Below are positions 26,545 through 33,457 of a stretch of DNA of 36,133 nucleotides, in pieces. The DNA is from Candidatus Nanopelagicales bacterium (GTDB lineage: Bacteria; Actinomycetota; Actinomycetes; S36-B12; CAIYMF01). The translations under genes were made by a program, and so were the position numbers. The notes under the pieces were generated by a model. The model had not been told where the DNA came from. It was given only the letters and a program-made list of their open reading frames with translations, and did no database searches. Location of the stretch: positions 1-36,133 of the forward strand of contig JANXWJ010000124.1 of NCBI GenBank assembly GCA_025351185.1, read 5' to 3'. The first letter of the stretch is position 1. Each line of letters begins with the position of its first letter.

Positions 26545-26575
26545 GTGCCCGCCCCAAGTTGGCTGGGGCGGGCAC
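26545..26575. terminator. Strong bidirectional hairpin between convergent genes
   Basis: GTGCCCGCCCCA (26545-26556) pairs perfectly over 12 bp with 26564-26575, loop AGTTGGC. It lies ten bases beyond the amine oxidase stop and about 97 beyond the DUF664 stop. Probable terminator for both, mainly the minus-strand gene. Confidence 0.7.
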
Positions 26576-26584
26576 CCTCGGTTG

Positions 26585-28231
26585 CTACTTGACTCCAAGG
26601 TCTCCGAGGATCTCTGTCGCGGCTCGTTGGCCTTCGTCGGCGCCGCCTTCCATGTAGCCCTGGTAGTCGATGGAGCAGTGCTCCCCGGCGAAGTGGATGT
26701 TGCCCTGCCGCGCGCCCTCGTAGCCGGCGTAGAGGTGGCAGTAGCCCGTCGGGTAGTAGGAGTAGGCCCCGTAGCTGTACGGGTTGGTGTGCCACGCCGA
26801 TAGCGTGGCTCGTCCGTTCCACTGCGACGTCAGGCCCGGGAGCACGGTTTCGATCTGCGCCAGGAAGCCGGCGGCAGCGGTCCGGACGTAGGACGACGTC
26901 TGGTCGGAGAACGGCGTGGACGGGTTGAACGACCCGGCCTTGTTCCCACCCGTGTACTCGAGCAGGATCCCCTGCTGTCCGCCCTGACCCCGGGAGACGT
27001 CCCACGAGTTCTGGTAGCCGGCATCTGAGTATGTCTCTCCGCTGGAGACGCCAGGCCAGGGGCCGGTCGAGTTCCAGATCCGGTTGGAGAACTGCAGCTG
27101 CAGCTTGGAGTTCTTGCCCATCCGCATCGCCGCGATCTGGCCGGTCTTGCGGGTGTCGAAGCCGGCCTTGGAGAAGTCAAGGCGCTTGAGCACCCCGAGG
27201 GGCAGCGCCAGGATCGTGTGGTCGGCTGTGACCGTCGTGGTCCCCGATGGGCCGGTGAAGGTCAGCGCCTGCGTGCCGTCCTTCTGGAGCGCCACCGCCC
27301 TGAGCGACCACCCGAGCTTCACGGATCCGGACGGGAGCGCAGCCGCGATCGCCTGCGGCAGCAGTTGGTTCCCGCCTCGGACGTGGTAACGCTCGTCGGA
27401 GAGGCCGAAGATCGAGAACTGCCCCGGGCTCGCCTGGTAGCCGAGCAGGCCGAGCAGGTTGAGCGCGGACTGGTCCGTGGTCTCACCGCCATACTCGATG
27501 TTGTAGGCGACGTCGAGCAACTCACCCATCGGCGAGGCATGGCCGCCCGGCACACGGGTCTCGATCCAGTCGTACAGGCTCAGGTTCGACAGCGCGATGC
27601 CGGCGGCGGTGTTCGCGCCGTTCCAGGCGATGGGCCAAGTGAAGGTCTGCTTGTCCGCCATCACGGCGTTGTGCACGGCCTGGAAGTCCCTGGTGGCCTG
27701 GGCGTACGGGTAGTAGGTCCCGTTGAAGTAGTACGTCGGCTCCGCACCGCTGGGCTCCGCCTGGATCAGGTCATCGAGCGCGAGGTTGAATCGCTTTGCC
27801 AGGGTCTGGATGATCTTGTGTCCGGTGTCGATGAGCTCCCCGCCCCACTCCGAGACCTGACCCGACTGCCACGTCGTCGTGTTGGAGAACATCCGTCCCC
27901 CGACCCGGCTGTTCGCCTCGTACACCGTGGACGCCACCCCCGAGTCCTGCAGTCGCATCGCCGCACACAGCCCCGAGATGCCCCCACCGATGATCGCGAT
28001 CCGGCTCGGCGTCGCGGCCGCAGCGGTCGACATCTCGAACGGAGATGCAGCCAGCGCAAGAAGACCCGCTGCCCCGACGGCACCTTTGAGCACCCCGCGA
28101 CGGGTCAGCTCCCGCCTGGTCGCCGCCACCCCCATCTCGCGGATGTGTTCCGGTGTCATCCCAAGTTCCTGTGCAGCACGATGCTCAGCTGCGAGTGCTT
28201 GCAACTGCCGACCGAGCGACGAACGTGCCAT
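26585..28231 (-). CDS. Tat-exported flavin amine oxidase / L-amino acid oxidase-like
   Basis: A 548-residue FAD enzyme of the amine oxidase family, which oxidises amines or amino acids with O2, releasing ammonia and H2O2. After a 40-residue charged lead comes a twin-arginine signal, TRRGVLKGAVGAAGLLALAA (R44-R45), so it is exported folded. The FAD-binding motif is IAIIGGGISGLCAAMRLQ (about 78-95), followed by YEANSRVGGRMFS; the C-terminal flavin motif is GNIHFAGEHCSIDYQGYMEGG, then DEGQRAATEIL. Lack of the MAO covalent-FAD cysteine motif suggests noncovalent FAD. Substrate unknown; the C-terminal motif resembles L-amino acid and polyamine oxidases. ATG 28231 has AAGGGG about eight bases upstream, and a good promoter lies at 28315-28343. 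Confidence 0.88.
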   Translation of the reverse strand: MARSSLGRQLQALAAEHRAAQELGMTPEHIREMGVAATRRELTRRGVLKGAVGAAGLLALAASPFEMSTAAAATPSRIAIIGGGISGLCAAMRLQDSGVASTVYEANSRVGGRMFSNTTTWQSGQVSEWGGELIDTGHKIIQTLAKRFNLALDDLIQAEPSGAEPTYYFNGTYYPYAQATRDFQAVHNAVMADKQTFTWPIAWNGANTAAGIALSNLSLYDWIETRVPGGHASPMGELLDVAYNIEYGGETTDQSALNLLGLLGYQASPGQFSIFGLSDERYHVRGGNQLLPQAIAAALPSGSVKLGWSLRAVALQKDGTQALTFTGPSGTTTVTADHTILALPLGVLKRLDFSKAGFDTRKTGQIAAMRMGKNSKLQLQFSNRIWNSTGPWPGVSSGETYSDAGYQNSWDVSRGQGGQQGILLEYTGGNKAGSFNPSTPFSDQTSSYVRTAAAGFLAQIETVLPGLTSQWNGRATLSAWHTNPYSYGAYSYYPTGYCHLYAGYEGARQGNIHFAGEHCSIDYQGYMEGGADEGQRAATEILGDLGVK

Positions 28232-28232
28232 C

Positions 28233-28585
28233 GACCCACCCCTTCGTTATGACTTCTCACGGCACCACGCCGGTGCGATGAGCGGAACGTAGGGGTAAGG
28301 CGGACCTGAGGGGGGATCTATTCGCGATCTGGGGGAAAGTCAACGAAATCCGTAGGTGAGGCGGTGCTCGAATCGGGTCGAAATCGGACAATGGAACCGC
28401 TCGCTGGTCGGGCTGCACTCGAGGCAACTCCGTGGCCAGGTGATCGCGAGATCGACGAGCGACCCAAAGCATCCGTACTGACCCCCCGCTCGGGATCGTG
28501 GTCGGAGCCGGGCTAGCGCCCCAGCATTCGATGTGCCTCTAGCGTGCCGCTCCGCGGCGCGCAGATGTGATGCTCGCCCGGTTGA
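28233..28585. other. Intergenic region upstream of the amine oxidase
   Basis: Apart from the amine oxidase leader and promoter (28315-28343), I see no coding frame I can support. The G-rich box around the -10 contains the direct repeat GATCT at 28315 and 28326. The rest (about 28350-28585) has no recognisable element and lies beyond the end of the Imm32-like relic. Confidence 0.4.
28315..28343 (-). promoter_or_regulatory. Promoter of the amine oxidase gene
   Basis: On the minus strand TTGACT (28343-28338) is followed after 17 bases by TAGATC (28320-28315). This gives a leader of about 75 bases with a Shine-Dalgarno, unlike the leaderless genes nearby. The -10 region sits in a GATCT direct repeat that could be an operator. 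Confidence 0.5.
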
Positions 28586-28872
28586 CTACGCGTACTCGTC
28601 GGGGTCGTCTTCGCGTTCGATCACGAGGTCCAGGGGCCGGGCTCCAGCCGGTCTGAGTCCTTCAGATGAAGGTGCGACCCGGACGGAACACCGGGCTGAG
28701 CCAGCGTCAGCAGGTGTCGTGCCAGTGTTTCTAGTCCCTCGGCGTTGCCCTCGATCACAAGCTCGGTGCCCATCTGGCGCAGTCGGAGTCGGTAGTTCTC
28801 AACCCAAGCGAACTTCAGGCCGGCCTCGCTGTGTACGGGCGTGGAGATCTGCCAGAGCTAGTCATCGCTCAT
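28586..28872 (-). pseudogene. Imm32-like immunity gene, inactivated
   Basis: From ATG 28872, with AGGAG nine bases upstream, the minus strand reads MSDD, then a TAG at codon 5 (28860-28858), then LWQISTPVHSEAGLKFAWVE followed by LRLRQMGTELVIEGNAEGLE, TLARHLLTLAQPGVPSGSHL and HLKDSDRLEPG. The frame then breaks at a run of four C (28633-28636 on the plus strand); one frame over it ends LDLVIEREDDPDEYA and a stop at 28586. The core 'VIEGNAEGL..LARHLL.LAQ..VPSGSHLHL' is what I recall of Imm32-type immunity proteins of polymorphic toxin systems. Two independent lesions and a good ribosome site mark it as a once-working gene. No toxin gene is seen beside it. A sequencing error could explain the frameshift but not also the stop. 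Confidence 0.6.
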
Positions 28873-29211
28873 GCCGCCAGTCTCCTGCTGAGCTAGGGAT
28901 CACGGCTACGCCCAGCGGCGCGAGTCGCGAGCCTATGTGCCGATGTCGCTCGGCTCGCCTACCCGCGGAAAAGCGTTACACCTTCTAAGAGCGTCGCTCC
29001 CAGTAGCCAGCGATGTCTGTCGGGTGGTTCCTCGGTCGGGCAGCGCCGTGTGTCGGTCAGTCGCGTGCGTCGGGGGTGTTTGTCTGTGAGCGAGGTCGTG
29101 CGTTGGGCACCTCGGCGCGTCGCGAAAGGCAGCGCGTCAGCGATCTCACGGGCGTGGCCTCACGTGCGTAAGTCCATGCGTGCGGGCACGCCGCTCCATC
29201 GACGCTCGTCG
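28873..29211. other. Non-coding stretch between two gene relics
   Basis: No frame shows recognisable protein similarity. One minus-strand frame stays open for about 65 codons (about 29155-28955) and includes TLLEGVTLFRG before a stop, but it lacks a start codon and I cannot identify it; it might be debris of a neighbour. No promoters, hairpins or repeats stand out. Confidence 0.4.
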
Positions 29212-29716
29212 TCAGAATGGTGGCTCATCGAGCTCGGGTGGCGCGGCAGATGACGTGCCGACATCAGGGCGTGCGTCATCGCCGGGTGATGCGGATGGTG
29301 TGCGGGCTGACCTTGTGTCGGTGGGCGGTGGTGGGTCGGGGGTGTCAAGGAACGGTCTCGGCGCAATCTCGATGCGTTGCCCGAACTTCGTGAGCCAGGT
29401 GGCTGATCCGTCGGGTGCGAGGTTGGTGATGTCGAGATAGCCGTCGGTCTTGAGCTGGTGGTCGGTGGTGCACCAGATCCGGCAGTTCGTCGTGTTGCTC
29501 GGTCCTTCGCGAAAGGGTTTCCCGTGTTCCATCTGCAGTTTCGAGCGGTGCCGGGTGGTGCACATCGGTCCGATGCACCCCCCATCACGAGCGATCAGGT
29601 ACTCCGCAGGTCGTGGGGGAGGTAGACCTTGTGACCGTGGTCGATGAGATGACCGGTGACCGGTGCGATGACCGCGCGACGCCAGGCCTGGTATGCAACG
29701 AGTTTCAACGGGAACA
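29212..29716 (-). pseudogene. 3' remnant of a DUF222/HNH endonuclease gene
   Basis: The minus strand carries the C-terminal third of an HNH protein of the actinobacterial 13E12/DUF222 kind. One frame reads AYQAWRRAVIAPVTGHLIDH, then GHKVYLP, until a run of five C (G run 29615-29619 on the plus strand). The next frame takes over with RPAEYLIARDGGCIGPMCTT, then SKLQMEHGKPFREGPSNTTN and CRIWCTTDHQLKTDGYLDIT, holding the HNH cysteines and histidines, and the typical ending DEPPF at 29212. Everything upstream of about 29716, including DUF222, is missing: a stop codon and then the end of fahA lie there. So the gene is both truncated and frameshifted. Confidence 0.75.
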
Positions 29717-29782
29717 CTCTCCCACCTCACGTCAGGGCGCCCACCGGCCAACCGGGTGGGATGGAGGGCCAGGGTTCCGCGG

Positions 29783-31015
29783 CTAGGGAGCGGGGCGGAT
29801 CGTGCCAACTACGTGGCCCAGGGACAGGCGGGAGCCGTCGGTGGCCAGGGCCTCGCCCCGGATCGTGACCGTGTCGCCGTCCTCGAGGAAGTTGACCTCG
29901 CCGAGTCCCTCGACGGTGAGGGGTTCACGGCCGCCCCAGGAGAGCTCTAGCAGCGAACCGCGCTGGTCGATGCCCGGTCCGCTCACGGTGCCGCTGGCGA
30001 AGAGGTCACCGGTGCGCAGCGACGCACCGTTGACGGTGAGGTGCGCGAGCTGCTGACCGGGAGTCCAGTACATCTGAGCGAACGGCGGCCGCGAGATGAC
30101 TGCGGACGCATCGCCGCGCGACAGCTCGAGCGACAGTGACAGGTCGAGCGCCCACGGATCAGCGTCGATGAGATAGGGCAGCGGCGCCGGGTCCTGCGCA
30201 GGCGGTGCGATCCGTGCGGCGGTCAGTGCCTCGAGGGGGGTGACCCACGCAGAAACGCTGGTGGCGAAGGACTTTGCGAGGAATGGTCCTAGCGGGACGT
30301 ACTCCCAGGCCTGGATGTCGCGGGCCGACCAGTCGTTGAGCAGCACGACACCGAACACGTGCTCGCGGAACGCCGACGTCGGCACCGCCGACCCCTGCAC
30401 CGACGGCATACCGACGACGAAGCCGACCTCGACCTCGACGTCGAGGCGGCGCGACGGACCGAACACCGGAGCTTCGGGGCCGGGCTTGCGCTGACCGTTG
30501 GGTCGCACGACATCGGTGCCCGACACCACGACCGTGCCCGCTCGACCGTGATAGCCGATCGGCAGGTGCTTCCAGTTCGGCGGCAACGCCTCGCCGTCGG
30601 GTCGGAAGATGTGACCGACGTTGGTCGCGTGGTTCTCGCTCGAGTAGAAGTCGACGTAGTCCGCCACTGTCCAGGCCAGATGCGTCGCTACCTCGGCGAG
30701 CGGCAACAGTGCCTCTCCGGCCATGTCGGCGACATCACGATCAACCAGGATCGCTTGCAGCCGTTGACGTAAGGCGCTCCACGCCTGCGGGCCGCGGGCC
30801 AGCAGGCCGTCGAGGCTGCCGGTGTCGAACACCGGCGTCGCGTGCAGCAGGACCCCGTCGAGGAGCCCGAGGTCGTGCAGCCGCGCGAGGGACAGCGCCT
30901 GGTCGCCGATGCGCACCGCGAGCTCTCGGTGTCCGCCTGCGTGCGAGATGACGCCATAGGGCAGGTGTGCGAGTCCGTAGCCGGAGCCCTCGGCACCGGT
31001 CACCCACGTGGTCAT
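29783..31015 (-). CDS. fahA: Fumarylacetoacetase
   Basis: Splits fumarylacetoacetate to fumarate and acetoacetate, the last step of homogentisate breakdown. The 410-residue protein has the N-terminal SH3-like domain and the FAH barrel. Metal and catalytic residues are seen: D122 and H129 in ADYVDFYSSENHATNVG, E194 and E196 in RLDVEVEVGF, and D228 in VLLNDWSARDIQAWEY. ATG 31015 has GAGGAGG seven bases upstream inside the preceding gene, whose TGA it overlaps by four bases, so the two are translated together. Downstream only an HNH relic remains, which suggests the original 3' neighbourhood was lost. Confidence 0.96.
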   Translation of the reverse strand: MTTWVTGAEGSGYGLAHLPYGVISHAGGHRELAVRIGDQALSLARLHDLGLLDGVLLHATPVFDTGSLDGLLARGPQAWSALRQRLQAILVDRDVADMAGEALLPLAEVATHLAWTVADYVDFYSSENHATNVGHIFRPDGEALPPNWKHLPIGYHGRAGTVVVSGTDVVRPNGQRKPGPEAPVFGPSRRLDVEVEVGFVVGMPSVQGSAVPTSAFREHVFGVVLLNDWSARDIQAWEYVPLGPFLAKSFATSVSAWVTPLEALTAARIAPPAQDPAPLPYLIDADPWALDLSLSLELSRGDASAVISRPPFAQMYWTPGQQLAHLTVNGASLRTGDLFASGTVSGPGIDQRGSLLELSWGGREPLTVEGLGEVNFLEDGDTVTIRGEALATDGSRLSLGHVVGTIRPAP

Positions 31016-31905
31016 GACGCCTCCTCGACCTCGATCAGTCCGAGGCTACGCAGATCAGCCACCGGGTCGCTGATCGAGCAGGATCCGAAAGATGTGAATC
31101 GCCGACGCACCTCTCGGGGATTCGCGGCGGCGAGGATCGCCAGCAGCGGTGCCGCGTCACGCTGCCCGAGGACCGCAGCCACTGACGACGGCTCGTCGCC
31201 CGCGATGGCGCGAGCCGTCGCGGCCAGCACGTTGAGAAAGCCGTGCTCCTCGAAGCCGGTGCCCTCAGCAGTACGCCGCACGGCTCGGTGCAGACCAGCG
31301 GTGAGCTTGAACGCGACGCCGTCGCGGACGCAGGCGACCACGACGTCAGCCAGCTCCACCTCGCTCGGATGGTGCGCCGCACTCGGACCCCCCGTGCGGA
31401 ACTTCGCCCGCTCCGCGCCGTCGTCCGCGATCACGGCGAGCGCATCGCGCCAGCCCACGGCTCGTGGGATCTCGATCGCGGCCGGCAGCGCGAAGTCGAG
31501 GGTGTCGAGGGTCAGTCGCGCCGAGTCACCGAGCGGACCGTCGGTCGGCAGCGTGACCTCGAGCCCGACGAGCTCGACCCGGTCGTCGTCGAGGAGCACC
31601 GAGCGAGCCTCGGCGGCCTCGACGAGCCCGGTGTCGGCGACCAGGACGAGGTCCAGCGGATCGCTCGACGGGTGCGCGTCGAGGGCGTCGAGCACCTCGC
31701 CTAGTCGGGACACCGGAACCAGGAACGGCCCGACCACGAGGCTGTGCTCCGAGTGCCGGTGCGCGCGGTGGGCGAGCACGGCGTCGGTCATGGGTGTCAA
31801 CGCGGGCGGGAACACCGCAGCGTCGTCCACGAGTGCCACGACGAGGGCAGCTGCCTGCCCGGCGTCGAGGCCGGCCTGCTGGGCGGGGGTCGGGGTACTT
31901 GACAC
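31012..31905 (-). CDS. Unknown protein coupled to fahA in the homogentisate cluster
   Basis: A 297-residue soluble protein that I cannot assign to a named family. It begins VSSTPTPAQQAGLD, then ALVDDAAVFPPALTPMTDAV, VVGPFLVPVSRLGEVLDAL, LVLVADTGL, ERAKFRTGGPSAAHHPSEVE (KFRTGG at 168-173), VAFKLTAGLHRAVR (199-210) and EHGFLNVLAATARA. Alternating strands and helices with charged loops suggest a TIM-barrel-like enzyme (inference). GTG 31905 is chosen because TAGCGT lies seven bases upstream; the longer GTG at 31947 would reach past this promoter. It is the first gene of the operon with fahA and is divergent from hmgA, exactly where a maleylacetoacetate isomerase would be expected. It has no glutathione-transferase features (the known MaiA type). 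Confidence 0.85.
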   Translation of the reverse strand: MSSTPTPAQQAGLDAGQAAALVVALVDDAAVFPPALTPMTDAVLAHRAHRHSEHSLVVGPFLVPVSRLGEVLDALDAHPSSDPLDLVLVADTGLVEAAEARSVLLDDDRVELVGLEVTLPTDGPLGDSARLTLDTLDFALPAAIEIPRAVGWRDALAVIADDGAERAKFRTGGPSAAHHPSEVELADVVVACVRDGVAFKLTAGLHRAVRRTAEGTGFEEHGFLNVLAATARAIAGDEPSSVAAVLGQRDAAPLLAILAAANPREVRRRFTSFGSCSISDPVADLRSLGLIEVEEAS

Positions 31906-31912
31906 CCGCGCA

Positions 31913-31918
31913 ACGCTA
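31913..31918 (-). promoter_or_regulatory. Leaderless -10 box for the unknown gene-fahA operon
   Basis: TAGCGT on the minus strand, seven bases before GTG 31905. It lies in the 106-base gap shared with hmgA; on the plus strand TAACGT (31954-31959) is a possible hmgA -10. Confidence 0.5.
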
Positions 31919-32011
31919 GCGGACCGTACTGTGAGAGGACATGGCACTCCGGATAACGTACGCCACGATCCTGCTGTACCTGCCCCGCCGGAGCCGCACC
32001 AGGAGGCCGAG

Positions 32012-33187
32012 ATGCCGTACTACCGCAGCGTCGGTGACGTGCCGCGCAAGCGCCACACCCAGCACCGGCGGCCCGACGGCGGTCTCTACGCCGAGGAGCT
32101 CGTGGGCATCGAAGGCTTCCACCACGACTCGGCCCTGCTCTACCACCGTCATCTGCCGACCGCGATCGTCGACGCCGTCGCGGAGACGGAGGTCGACGTC
32201 GAGCTCACGCCCAACCTCCCGCTCCTGCCCGGGCACTACCGCACCCACGGCCTCGAGATGCCCGAGCGGCCCGATGCCGTTACCAGCCGGCGCGTGCTCC
32301 TCGCCAACTCCGACGTGCGTCTCGCCTACGTCGCCGCAACCACGGCGAGCCCGCTCTATCGCAACGCCGTGGGCGACGAGGTGCTCTACGTCGAGTCAGG
32401 TGCCGGACTCGTCGAGACGTCCTACGGCGTTCTCTCGGTGAGCGAGGGCGACTACGTCGTGCTGCCGACCTCCACCACCTACCGAGTGCTGCCTACCAGC
32501 GCAGATCCCTTGCGTCTCTTCGTGATCGAGGCCACCGGTCACGTCGGCCCACCGAAGCGCTATCTCTCACCCCGCGGGCAGTTCCTCGAGCATGCGCCCT
32601 ACTGCGAGCGCGATATCCGCGGCCCGGAGGATCTGACGCAGGTCGACGAGACCGACGTCGACGTCGTCGTGCGGACCCGCCAGGGGCTCACCCGCTATAC
32701 CTACGCGCACCACCCGTTCGACGTCGTCGGGTGGGACGGCAGCAACTATCCCTGGGTGGTGTCGATCCGCGACTTCGAGCCGATCACCGGCCGCCTGCAC
32801 CAGCCGCCGCCGGTGCACCAGATGTTCGAAGGCTCGAACTTCGTCGTCTGCTCGTTCGTCCCGCGGCTCTTCGACTACCACCCGCTATCGATCCCCGCGC
32901 CCTACAACCACGCCAACGTCGACAGCGACGAGGTGCTGTTCTACTGCGGCGGCGACTTCATGAGCCGCAAGGGAGCCGGCATCGAGACGGGGTCGATCTC
33001 GCTGCACCCGGCCGGGTTCACCCACGGCCCGCAGCCCGGCAGCGTCGAGGCTTCGATCGGGGCGACGGCGACCGACGAGACCGCGGTGATGGTCGACACC
33101 TTCCGCCCGCTCGAGATCGGTGCCGCGGCTCGTTCCGTCGAGGACCCGGGATACCCCTGGACCTGGAGCGGTCGCTCGCCGCACTGA
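32012..33187 (+). CDS. hmgA: Homogentisate 1,2-dioxygenase (short, divergent type)
   Basis: Opens the ring of homogentisate to maleylacetoacetate using Fe(II) and O2. It has 391 residues, shorter than the ~430-445 of classical enzymes, and belongs to the divergent HmgA branch. The cupin iron site is recognisable: H300 in PYNHANVDSDEVLFY with an acid at E307 (or D306), and H338 in SLHPAGFTHGPQPG; the classical spacing between the first His and Glu is one residue less. FMSRKGAGIETGSISLHPAG is the typical active-site strand pair. ATG 32012 has AGGAGG five bases upstream. Divergent from the unknown gene-fahA operon, with which it shares 106 bases of control region. Confidence 0.93.
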   Translation: MPYYRSVGDVPRKRHTQHRRPDGGLYAEELVGIEGFHHDSALLYHRHLPTAIVDAVAETEVDVELTPNLPLLPGHYRTHGLEMPERPDAVTSRRVLLANSDVRLAYVAATTASPLYRNAVGDEVLYVESGAGLVETSYGVLSVSEGDYVVLPTSTTYRVLPTSADPLRLFVIEATGHVGPPKRYLSPRGQFLEHAPYCERDIRGPEDLTQVDETDVDVVVRTRQGLTRYTYAHHPFDVVGWDGSNYPWVVSIRDFEPITGRLHQPPPVHQMFEGSNFVVCSFVPRLFDYHPLSIPAPYNHANVDSDEVLFYCGGDFMSRKGAGIETGSISLHPAGFTHGPQPGSVEASIGATATDETAVMVDTFRPLEIGAAARSVEDPGYPWTWSGRSPH

Positions 33188-33457
33188 CGGCTCCGCGACC
33201 GACTCGCCGCTTCGTCGCCGGTTGTCGGGTCCGCACTGCGGTGTTGCTGAGTGAGGGTGCCCTGCGTAGCGCCCCGAAAACCGGACGAATCGGACAGAGT
33301 TCAGGTCTCGATGTGGGCCTGGGGTCAAGCCTGGGGCAGGCTCGGACGACGTAGGAGGGGGACGGCGGCTCAGCGCATCGGCGTATCGCTGCCGCCACCA
33401 CCGCACCGAGAAGGCCATCACGGTGACGCCAGCCGTCACCCGACCACGGGGAGCACT
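33188..33457 (+). other. 270-base leader region before the GH18 gene
   Basis: No gene. Contains a direct repeat GCCTGGGG (about 33327 and 33339) and, close to the start codon, a 7-bp hairpin GGTGACG (33422-33428) with CGTCACC (33434-33440), loop CCAGC. Cell-wall hydrolase genes of actinobacteria often carry a c-di-AMP (ydaO) riboswitch; I looked for its conserved boxes and did not find them. Confidence 0.35.

Noticed and set aside
28533-28988. 151-codon plus-strand ORF in the relic region
   Set aside because: Ser/Arg-rich, no motif; the opposite strand carries the Imm32-like relic.
33188-33457. Riboswitch (c-di-AMP type) before the GH18 gene
   Set aside because: Tempting because cell-wall hydrolases often have one, but the conserved boxes are not visible; only a small hairpin and a direct repeat are.
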